A stretch of 8,480 bases of DNA from an uncultured Ignavibacteriota bacterium (GTDB lineage: Bacteria; Bacteroidota; Ignavibacteria; UBA10030; UBA8401). Position numbers and translations under genes: made by a program. Where the stretch lies: the NCBI GenBank assembly GCA_903907305.1, contig CAIVNT010000488.1:1-8480 (forward strand). Direction: 5' to 3'. Under the pieces are notes generated by a model. It searched no databases and was not told where the DNA came from. It saw only the letters and a program-made list of their open reading frames with translations. Below are positions 1 through 5,377 of this stretch, piece by piece; position 1 is the stretch's first letter, and every line of letters starts with the position of its first letter.

Positions 1-170
1 TCAAATTCCTTCTCACGTTGAAAATGTATATTCCTTTTTGTGAGCTCATATTCCACCGCATCTTTATATACTACTTCCAAAAGCCCGTGTCCGAGTTCTT
101 TATGGACATCCATGCAAGCGCCTATAATGGCGTGGGTCTCCTGTTGCAATGGGTATTCTTTTTCTTCCAT
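1..170 (-). CDS. GxxExxY-family protein, 3' end beyond the window
   Basis: An ATG at 170-168 opens a frame that stays open for 56 codons to the left edge, so only the N-terminus is visible. It contains an amphipathic helix and then GHGLLEVVYKDA, which holds the G-x-x-E-x-x-Y signature at about residues 29-35, followed by a YELTKR helix and the start of a basic REKEF segment. This matches the N-terminus of the small (about 120-140 residue) GxxExxY family, which is thought to have a PD-(D/E)XK nuclease-like fold. The biological role of that family is unsettled. The gene lies 45 bases after the proline dehydrogenase stop and could be a downstream operon member. The bases before the ATG (GTAAAAG) offer only a poor Shine-Dalgarno, and an inverted repeat sits just upstream. 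Family assignment is firm; function is not. Any catalytic residues would lie outside the window. Confidence 0.85.
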   Translation of the reverse strand, partial: MEEKEYPLQQETHAIIGACMDVHKELGHGLLEVVYKDAVEYELTKRNIHFQREKEF

Positions 171-175
171 CTTTT

Positions 176-202
176 ACAGATTCATTAATCAGTGAAATCT
201 GT
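176..202 (-). repeat. Short inverted repeat between proline dehydrogenase and GxxExxY genes
   Basis: ACAGATT at 176-182 and AATCTGT at 196-202 are perfect 7-base complementary arms with a 13-base loop. In the minus-strand transcript the hairpin would end only five bases before the GxxExxY start codon, so it could cover the translation start region. No U-run follows on either strand, so it is not a standard intrinsic terminator. It is short and AT-containing and may be chance. Confidence 0.3.
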
Positions 203-215
203 GGCAAAAAATTTG

Positions 216-1118
216 TTATTGTCCTATACCGAAGATCGCTTTGAACACATGTCCGGCCATCTGCGGATTCTCTTTCAATCGGCGGACGGAATACGCATAC
301 CAGTCTTTACCGAACGGAACGTACACACGCAGTCTGTGTCCTTCTTCAATCAGACGTTTTCTCGTTTCATCGCGCACACCAAGCAGCATCTGAAATTCAT
401 ACATATCTTTTCCCAATTTCATCTCACTGATCATCTTCTTCGCACCGTCGATCAGAACATCGTCATGTGTCGCAATGCCGACATAGCTCCCTCCTTCAAA
501 AAGGATGCGAAGGAGTGCAAGATAATTTTCCTGAATTCCTTTTCGGTCTTTGATCGCTACTTCTGCCGGTTCAACGTAGATACCTTTGCACAGACGCACA
601 TTCGCTTTTTCTGCGACGAGCGTTCGGATATCTTTTTCACTGCGGTGCATATATGCCTGGATCACGATGCCGACCATCTCATATCGTGAACGCATTGCTC
701 GGTATACATCAAGCGTATCATCCGTGCAGGTCCTGTCTTCCATATCAATGCGGACGAAGTTGTTGGACTTCCTCGCCGTTTCAATGATCGTACTTGTATT
801 GTCCAGACAGAATTGTTTGTCCATCTTCAAACCGAGCGATGTCAGTTTGATGGAGAGATTGGAATTAAGCTGCTGTTCCGCGATGGCGGTCAGCACCGAT
901 GTGCTGCCGTTTCTGCTCTCGATCGCCTGTTCTTTTGTGGTGATATCCTCCCCCAGCACATCGATGGTCGTCATGGCATTCATCGAATTAAGTGTGCGGA
1001 CGGTATTCATTGCATCGTTCAGCGTAGCACCGGCAATGTATTTTCCAGCGAATTTTGCGACGATCGGTTTGGGAACGTAGGGTAATGTTCCGACGATAAG
1101 ATTGTTGATAAGATTCAT
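216..1118 (-). CDS. Proline dehydrogenase, monofunctional (300 aa)
   Basis: This is a flavoenzyme that oxidises L-proline to 1-pyrroline-5-carboxylate, passing electrons through FAD to the membrane quinone pool; it is the first step of proline catabolism. The 300-residue length fits the monofunctional type (PutB/FadM-like, as in Deinococcus and Thermus), not the long bifunctional PutA. Family motifs run in order: SIKLTSLGL (about 89-97, active-site Lys91), FVRIDMED (121-128), IVIQAYMHRS (151-160), VRLCKG (174-179), IATHDD (215-220), YEFQMLLGVRDE (240-251), RVYVPFGKDW (264-273) and YSVRRLKENP (276-285). In the last motif Arg279-Arg280 correspond to the arginine pair that binds the substrate carboxylate. 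All expected catalytic positions look intact. ATG at 1118 is the only plausible start, but no Shine-Dalgarno precedes it. The partner pyrroline-5-carboxylate dehydrogenase is not in the window. The gene lies 59 bases downstream of the barrel gene, with a hairpin in the gap. Confidence 0.95.
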   Translation of the reverse strand: MNLINNLIVGTLPYVPKPIVAKFAGKYIAGATLNDAMNTVRTLNSMNAMTTIDVLGEDITTKEQAIESRNGSTSVLTAIAEQQLNSNLSIKLTSLGLKMDKQFCLDNTSTIIETARKSNNFVRIDMEDRTCTDDTLDVYRAMRSRYEMVGIVIQAYMHRSEKDIRTLVAEKANVRLCKGIYVEPAEVAIKDRKGIQENYLALLRILFEGGSYVGIATHDDVLIDGAKKMISEMKLGKDMYEFQMLLGVRDETRKRLIEEGHRLRVYVPFGKDWYAYSVRRLKENPQMAGHVFKAIFGIGQ

Positions 1119-1131
1119 AGGTGAGCGATGT

Positions 1132-1162
1132 GGCCGGCGCGATATGTTTTATCACGCCGGCC
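1132..1162 (-). terminator. GC-rich hairpin without U-run; possible terminator or attenuator
   Basis: In the minus-strand transcript, the arms at 1162-1151 and 1143-1132 form a 12-base-pair stem with one G-U pair and a 7-base loop (AAAACAT). The stem is dominated by GGCCGGCG. It begins 16 bases after the stop codon of the barrel gene and ends 13 bases before the proline dehydrogenase ATG. Neither strand has a T-run after the stem, so it does not fit a classical Rho-independent terminator. It could be a weak terminator, a 3'-end stabiliser for the upstream mRNA, or an element that limits read-through into proline dehydrogenase. The structure is seen; the function is inferred. Confidence 0.5.
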
Positions 1163-1177
1163 GGTTGATCAAAATGA

Positions 1178-2518
1178 CTATAACGGGAATGCGAAGCCGA
1201 CCTTTGGTGTGATGCGCTTCTGAGGCTTATATCCTGTCACATTACCATTCGCATTGAATTCCGGAGCGAATGTCCATGTATACAGCATGGAAACGATCAT
1301 GAACGGATAGGGTTTATATCCTACTTCAGCATACAATAATGACCGCTCGTCCAGCGTGAAGACATCTTTTCCGTTGGTGATATTCAATTTGTCATACCCC
1401 GCACTGACGGAGATGAGCGGGATCTTGTCGCCGGTGTTCGTTCCGAGATGCAGCGTTCCGCTGTTCGGATCGTTGTCGATCTTTCTGTATGAACCTTCCA
1501 CCTGAATAGTTCCAAGGACATCCACCATCAGACTTCCGAAATATCCGGACGATGTCGTTGTCTGACTCTCCAGCGCTTTCGCTTTGCTCGCAAGCGTGTC
1601 CTTCTTCGATGCGTTCTGGCCGATCTGATACCGTTCCAGTTCGTAGAATGCATCGAAATATGTCGGAGTGAATTGCGCTGTTTGGCCGAATCGACGTTCC
1701 AGTTTTGCGGTAAGATTCACCAGACCGAATGCCGAAGCATCCATTTCAATACCGGTGGCGAAACCGTGACCGTAATTCATGATCTTCGCATAATCAAGAT
1801 AGTAGGTTGCATTGAAGACGGATGAGCGGACAAGGGGCAGACCGAGATCCAAGCCAACAACGGACATTGCACCGGCATCGACCTTCTTGGAGACACCTCC
1901 GACGGTATCGAGTTTTGTATCCCGTGAATCTTTTCGAAGATCGCTTGCAAACACTGCACCAATCTCAAGATTACCGATGATGGGGATAGATCCAGCCGGA
2001 GTAAATTGAAGAGGACGGACATAGCCGCGTGCACCGAGAACACCTGCCGAAGTCACATCACCATAAACAGTTTCGACTCCATATTTTCCAAAATCGACAT
2101 CCAGTTCGGTGCCGATCCTTCTATTATCAACGCTCGGACTGTTCTTATAATTATAGAGGATGAATCCATGTCCAAGTTTTGCATAATCCAGCATGCCCAC
2201 GCGAACGTAGAATTCGTCATGCTTATTGCCATAACGCAGATAACGGATGAAGCGTGCGTGCTGCATCTCCTCCCAGCGGATGGATTGATCCGTGCTGCTC
2301 ACGTAGAAATTCAAATCCAGGCCAACGCCGAACTTTCCGAACGCGATCTCGGGCGCAAGCGAAACAAGATAATAGGCTTTGTCGCCGATCCATGTCATAC
2401 CGACGCCGCCTTTCATTGCGCCGCTGGTCCCCCCTTTTGCGGCGGCTGCCGCTTTTGTTTGTCCAAAGGACATGAGTGCACATGTGAAGAGCAAAACAAC
2501 CACGAATGACTTTTTCAT
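1178..2518 (-). CDS. Secreted beta-rich protein, probable outer-membrane beta-barrel (446 aa)
   Basis: I do not recognise a named family. A Sec signal peptide is clear: MKK, a hydrophobic core at about residues 5-16, then SFG before Gln20, a common Bacteroidota-type cleavage site. An Ala/Lys/Gly low-complexity stretch (about 22-38) follows. The rest is a series of alternating hydrophobic/polar segments rich in Gly, Tyr and Phe with Asp/Asn/Lys-rich turns, for example GVGLDLNFYVSS, DEFYVRVGMLDYA, GTIQVEGSYRKID and YAEVGYKPYPFMIVSMLYTW. That is the pattern of a transmembrane beta-barrel. The chain ends in KVGFAFPL, a plausible final strand though without a terminal aromatic residue. AAAGGGA ahead of the ATG is a usable Shine-Dalgarno. 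The gene starts 17 bases after the spmB stop and is probably co-transcribed with spmAB. It could be a porin or a structural/assembly barrel; no substrate can be inferred. Confidence 0.72.
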   Translation of the reverse strand: MKKSFVVVLLFTCALMSFGQTKAAAAAKGGTSGAMKGGVGMTWIGDKAYYLVSLAPEIAFGKFGVGLDLNFYVSSTDQSIRWEEMQHARFIRYLRYGNKHDEFYVRVGMLDYAKLGHGFILYNYKNSPSVDNRRIGTELDVDFGKYGVETVYGDVTSAGVLGARGYVRPLQFTPAGSIPIIGNLEIGAVFASDLRKDSRDTKLDTVGGVSKKVDAGAMSVVGLDLGLPLVRSSVFNATYYLDYAKIMNYGHGFATGIEMDASAFGLVNLTAKLERRFGQTAQFTPTYFDAFYELERYQIGQNASKKDTLASKAKALESQTTTSSGYFGSLMVDVLGTIQVEGSYRKIDNDPNSGTLHLGTNTGDKIPLISVSAGYDKLNITNGKDVFTLDERSLLYAEVGYKPYPFMIVSMLYTWTFAPEFNANGNVTGYKPQKRITPKVGFAFPL

Positions 2519-2535
2519 TTTTTTCCCTTTGTGAT

Positions 2536-3084
2536 TTATAAACTAAATAGAACCCGTGTGATAAATACTGCGCCCAGCATACCAAAAAGATCTGCGATAA
2601 GGCCGGCCGGCAGCGCATGCCGTGTATTTTTGATCCCGACCGAACCGAAATAGACGGCCAAAATATAAAATGTTGTTTCTGAACTTCCGAACATCGTAGA
2701 AGCAAGAACACCGATGAATGAATCCGGACCGTTCGTTTTCATCAGTTCTGTCATGAGTCCCATTGAACCGCTGCCGGAAAGGGGACGGAGCAGACCGAGA
2801 GGGAGAACTTCCGCCGGCATTCCGATCAGATTGGTGACGGGTGAGAGAACTGCGACAACCACATCCATCGCTCCGCTTGCTCGGAAAACGCCGATGGCGA
2901 AGAGCATGGCAACGAGATACGGAATGATCTTTACCGCCGTGTTGAATCCGTCCTTCGCCCCTTCAACGAACACTTCATAGACCTTTACTTTTTTGTATAC
3001 TCCCCAGCCGAGAAAGACGAGGATGAATAACGGGATGGAGATCGCAGAGATAAATGTGACGAAGGATTTAAAGATCTCAATCAT
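2536..3084 (-). CDS. spmB: Spore maturation protein B homologue, membrane protein (182 aa)
   Basis: This is an integral membrane protein of the SpmB / nucleoside-recognition (Gate) domain family. In Bacillus, SpmA and SpmB are needed for spore-core dehydration; homologues in non-sporulating bacteria have no well-defined role. The 182 residues match the roughly 180-residue family norm. Visible features are TM1 (about 10-30), FVEGAKDGF (39-47), TM2 (about 50-66), PLSGSGSMG (101-109), GSSETTFYILAVYFGSVG (133-150), NTRHALPAG (153-161) and a final TM segment. The Ser/Gly-rich loop and the SSETTFY segment are hallmark SpmB motifs and are intact. The start is set by a strong GGAGG six bases before the ATG. 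The first eight bases overlap the end of spmA, which suggests translational coupling and a two-subunit complex. Many Bacteroidota instead encode a SpmA-SpmB fusion; here the two are separate. Confidence 0.93.
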   Translation of the reverse strand: MIEIFKSFVTFISAISIPLFILVFLGWGVYKKVKVYEVFVEGAKDGFNTAVKIIPYLVAMLFAIGVFRASGAMDVVVAVLSPVTNLIGMPAEVLPLGLLRPLSGSGSMGLMTELMKTNGPDSFIGVLASTMFGSSETTFYILAVYFGSVGIKNTRHALPAGLIADLFGMLGAVFITRVLFSL

Positions 3085-4063
3085 TCTTTGCCTCCGGTTC
3101 CGTCACTTCCATTTCCCGTTTGTATTTCGGAAGACGCTGCAGTAATTTCACGGCGATCAATCCCGATACGGTCGCACAGCCGGCACCAAAGATCGATGTG
3201 CCGATGATCATTCCGGGGTCCGCAGAGCCAAGTCCTGCGCGGATCGCAATAGCCGTTGCAGGAATGAGTGTCAGTCCTGCGGTATTCACCACTAAAAAGG
3301 TGCACATCGCGTTGGTGGCTGTCCCGGCCTTCGGATTAAGCTTGTTCAACTCTTCCATCGCCTTCAGTCCCATCGGTGTTGCGGCATTGTTCAACCCGAA
3401 CATATTCGCGGCGATGTTCATAATCATCGCACCGACGGCAGGATGATTCGGAGGAACATCGGGGAACAGGCGCCGCGTCACCGGGGTCATCAATCGCGTC
3501 AGCAGCTCCAGCAGTCCCGCCGCTTCGCCTACTTTCATGATACCGAGCCAGAGCGCCATCACTCCTATCAGTCCAAGTGAAATCGTAACTGCGGTATCGG
3601 CAAAATCGAGCGCCGCTTTTGTCACTGCTTTGATCTTCACATAGGAAACTTTCTCCATCGCAAAGACACACTCTCCTGTACCAGCATTGTAAGAACGGAC
3701 ATCTGCTTCAAGTTTTTCTTTCCCGCCGGCAGCTTTCGCCATCTCTTTCCAGAACAATGGGGACGAGTCGGAAATTTTCAATTCCAGTTTTTGTTTTCCC
3801 GAAGTGAGTGTGGTGAGAGTGGCGGGATGGCGGATCTCTTTCACAGCAGAGGAGATATTATAGAACTGATTGAATGCGGCGGCGGAGATGACGATCTCTC
3901 CTTCGAAGGAGGGATTCACAGAGGCAGTCTGCTGTACGGATTCGAAGTGAGCAGTAACCGGGAGACCGTTCCGATACGTGTTCTGCACTTCATCGTTGAT
4001 ATCCCTTCCGACCGCCGTAAAGATTCCGATGAGCAGAAGAGAGATCCAAACATGATTAAGCAT
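3077..4063 (-). CDS. spmA: Spore maturation protein A homologue with large extracytoplasmic-type insertion (328 aa)
   Basis: The protein starts MLNHVWISLLLIGI, the family's typical N-terminal membrane helix. The conserved SpmA body resumes at about residue 150: SLGLIGVMALWLGIMKVGE (162-180), LFPDVPPNHPA (199-209), ANMFGLNNAATPMGLKAME (219-237), TFLVVNTAGLTLIPAT (255-270), then an Arg/Lys-rich C-terminus. Bacillus SpmA is about 196 residues. The excess comes from about residues 21-145, inserted after TM1: a hydrophilic, beta-prone region with no membrane helix. I chose ATG at 4063 because it reproduces the family N-terminus. An in-frame TTG six bases upstream (4069-4067) would add only two residues, and neither start has a Shine-Dalgarno. 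The gene is first in its transcription unit, behind a candidate promoter and a terminator, and overlaps spmB by eight bases. The function outside sporulation is unknown; a SpmA/SpmB membrane gate or transporter is a reasonable inference. Confidence 0.9.
   Translation of the reverse strand: MLNHVWISLLLIGIFTAVGRDINDEVQNTYRNGLPVTAHFESVQQTASVNPSFEGEIVISAAAFNQFYNISSAVKEIRHPATLTTLTSGKQKLELKISDSSPLFWKEMAKAAGGKEKLEADVRSYNAGTGECVFAMEKVSYVKIKAVTKAALDFADTAVTISLGLIGVMALWLGIMKVGEAAGLLELLTRLMTPVTRRLFPDVPPNHPAVGAMIMNIAANMFGLNNAATPMGLKAMEELNKLNPKAGTATNAMCTFLVVNTAGLTLIPATAIAIRAGLGSADPGMIIGTSIFGAGCATVSGLIAVKLLQRLPKYKREMEVTEPEAKND
3091..3095 (-). promoter_or_regulatory. Shine-Dalgarno of spmB inside the spmA 3' end
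   Basis: The minus strand reads GGAGGCAAAGA before the spmB ATG, so a full GGAGG core stands six bases from the start. It lies within the last codons of spmA. It fixes the spmB start and shows that this organism uses Shine-Dalgarno pairing, although several other starts in the window lack it. Confidence 0.75.
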
Positions 4064-4097
4064 GGGCAATCCGCGCAGTTAATTCACTGATAATTTC

Positions 4098-4108
4098 ATT
4101 GTCACAAT
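4098..4108 (-). promoter_or_regulatory. ATTGT-G-ACAAT palindrome at the spmA start-point region
   Basis: The minus strand carries the perfect odd palindrome ATTGTGACAAT. It overlaps the downstream edge of the candidate -10 box (4106-4111) and covers the likely transcription start. Such placement is typical of repressor operators, but no regulator is encoded nearby and an 11-base dyad may be coincidental. The palindrome is seen directly; the operator role is inferred. Confidence 0.35.
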
Positions 4109-4134
4109 ATAACCGATGAAAAAAAATGAAGCAA
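4106..4134 (-). promoter_or_regulatory. Candidate sigma70-type promoter for the spmA-spmB-barrel-PRODH unit
   Basis: On the minus strand, TTGCTT (4134-4129) and TATATT (4111-4106) are separated by exactly 17 bases. The -10 matches TATAAT at five of six positions and the -35 at three of six. It lies between the terminator of the upstream kinase operon and the spmA ATG, giving a leader of about 35 bases. No promoter-like pair is apparent in the gaps between the later genes of the unit, which supports this as the shared start. If the organism uses the Bacteroidota -33/-7 consensus instead, this call would need revising. Confidence 0.45.
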
Positions 4135-4158
4135 GGGAATGTTGTGAAAAAGATTCCC
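4135..4158 (-). repeat. GGGAAT-N12-ATTCCC inverted repeat next to the -35 box
   Basis: GGGAAT (4135-4140) and ATTCCC (4153-4158) are perfect six-base inverted arms with an 18-base centre-to-centre distance. The repeat directly abuts the candidate -35 hexamer on its upstream side, where an activator would bind. It could also form a small hairpin in the tail of read-through transcripts. Arms this short can arise by chance in a 160-base interval. Confidence 0.3.
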
Positions 4159-4167
4159 CGAAGAACG

Positions 4168-4204
4168 AAAAAAGCCCTGCAGACAATGATCGTTTACAGG
4201 GCTT
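4168..4204 (-). terminator. Rho-independent terminator of the kinase operon
   Basis: In the minus-strand direction, AGCCCTG (4203-4197) pairs with CAGGGCT (4179-4173) across a 17-base loop that can partly extend the stem. A run of T follows at once (4172-4168, TTTTT). The element begins 26 bases after the stop codon of the REC-kinase gene and ends before the spmA promoter, so it separates the two transcription units. Confidence 0.85.
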
Positions 4205-4229
4205 CTCTCAATATGACTGCAATATAAGT

Positions 4230-5366
4230 TTACTGTTCGATCTGTGCGGGCAATGTGAAGACGAATGTCGTTCCGACATTCACTTCACTGGTAACAGTGA
4301 TCGTTCCGCCGTGAGCCTGCACAATCAGTTTGCAGATGGCAAGACCGAGTCCCGTCCCCTTCTCCTTTGTCTTTGCCGATGAGGAGACCTGACGGTATTG
4401 TTCGAACAGCAGGGTGATCTCATCCGCTTTAATGCCGACACCGGAATCACTCACGGAGACTTTAATGAAATCCGCATTTTGTTCGATGCTGTGTTCTTTT
4501 TCCACTTTTATGGCGACTGAACCGTTGTCCGGCGTGAACTTCATTGCGTTGGAGAGAAGATTCGTCATCAATTGGACGACCTTGCCGGAATCTGCTTCGA
4601 TCCGTGGAAGATCAGGATCGATATCCGTATGGAGTGTGATATTCTTACGGTTGAACTGCAGCAGGAACGGCTGTAAGGATTCTTCGATCATCTCATGAAT
4701 GGTGATGGTCGTCTTATTCAGCAGCATCTGACCGGCCTGATATTTGGAAAGATCGAGAAGGTCGTTCACAAGATTGGACATTCCGCGCGTGGATGCAAGA
4801 ACGGTCTCCATCAGTTTCACGCTGTCGGTGTCCAGCGGTTTGCCGTTATTATAATGACGAAGGATGTAATCGATACTGCTGATGATGATGGTCAATGGTG
4901 TGCGCAGATCGTGCACCAGCATCGCCATGAACTGCGATTTAACCGATTCCAGTTCCCGCTGGATCGCCATTACGCGGTAAATGGAGCGGACGCGGGCGAA
5001 CAATTCTTCCAGATCGATCGGCTTCGTCAGATACTCCTCTGCACCAAGCAGGATCCCTTCGGCGATGCTCTGGGGATCGCGTTTGATCGCCGTCAAAAAG
5101 ATCACCGGGATCCTCGATGTTGCGGGATTCGCACGAAGACGGCGGAGCGTTTCAAATCCATCCATCTCCGGCATCTGAATATCGAGCACGATCATATCCG
5201 GCTGCTGCTCTTCGGCCACAACGAGACATTCCTTACCGCTTGCGGCACGGAACATTGTGATCGGTTTTTTCTTCAATGCAAATTCCAACAGATCGAGATT
5301 ATCCTCGGTATCGTCGACAAAAAGGACTCGAGGGATGGTTGGTATTGATTCGTCTTGATCAAACAT
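4230..5366 (-). CDS. Soluble REC-HisKA-HATPase hybrid histidine kinase (378 aa)
   Basis: This is a cytoplasmic kinase with the receiver at the N-terminus and no membrane segment or sensor domain. The receiver (about 13-128) has the acidic pair Asp18/Asp19, phospho-acceptor Asp62 in VLDIQMPEMDG, Thr92 and Lys115-Pro116. A short helical linker leads to HisKA with LVHDLRTPL (phospho-His152). The ATPase domain has the N-box LMTNLLSNAMKFT (Asn273), the G1 box DSGVGI (307-312), an F-box segment LLFEQYRQV (319-327) and the G2 box GTGLGLAI (337-344). All kinase and receiver residues are present, so it is probably active. The receiver most likely gates the attached kinase in response to phosphate from a partner, presumably the large kinase encoded 11 bases upstream. 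It is the last gene before a strong terminator. The Shine-Dalgarno (AGAAAGA) is weak and lies over the preceding stop codon, suggesting translational coupling. Confidence 0.93.
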   Translation of the reverse strand: MFDQDESIPTIPRVLFVDDTEDNLDLLEFALKKKPITMFRAASGKECLVVAEEQQPDMIVLDIQMPEMDGFETLRRLRANPATSRIPVIFLTAIKRDPQSIAEGILLGAEEYLTKPIDLEELFARVRSIYRVMAIQRELESVKSQFMAMLVHDLRTPLTIIISSIDYILRHYNNGKPLDTDSVKLMETVLASTRGMSNLVNDLLDLSKYQAGQMLLNKTTITIHEMIEESLQPFLLQFNRKNITLHTDIDPDLPRIEADSGKVVQLMTNLLSNAMKFTPDNGSVAIKVEKEHSIEQNADFIKVSVSDSGVGIKADEITLLFEQYRQVSSSAKTKEKGTGLGLAICKLIVQAHGGTITVTSEVNVGTTFVFTLPAQIEQ

Positions 5367-5377
5367 ACGGATTCTTT

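Noticed and set aside
192..1085. Several long plus-strand open frames opposite proline dehydrogenase (192-689, 586-1080, 813-1085)
   Set aside because: They are antisense to a gene with a full set of proline dehydrogenase motifs. Their translations show no family motif, signal peptide or coherent start context.
1132..1162. The GC-rich hairpin as a standard bidirectional Rho-independent terminator
   Set aside because: No T-run follows the stem on either strand, so it is reported only as a hairpin of uncertain function.
2006..2711. Overlapping open frames within and across the barrel and spmB genes on both strands (2006-2509 plus, 2223-2711 minus)
   Set aside because: The 2223-2711 frame runs through the start of the barrel gene and into spmB, which are both well supported. 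Its Arg/Cys-rich composition is that of an out-of-frame reading, and the plus-strand frame is likewise an antisense shadow.
2536..4063. SpmA/SpmB as evidence for a spore-forming organism
   Set aside because: These homologues are widespread in non-sporulating Gram-negative bacteria. The neighbouring secreted barrel-type protein points to an outer membrane, and no other sporulation gene is present.
4064..4069. TTG at 4069-4067 as an alternative spmA start
   Set aside because: It adds only Met-Pro, has no Shine-Dalgarno, and the ATG at 4063 gives the usual SpmA N-terminus.
4695..5348. A 217-codon plus-strand open frame opposite the REC-HisKA kinase
   Set aside because: The minus-strand frame carries every receiver and kinase motif. 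The plus frame is His/Gln/Arg-rich with no recognisable domain, typical of a shadow of the real gene.
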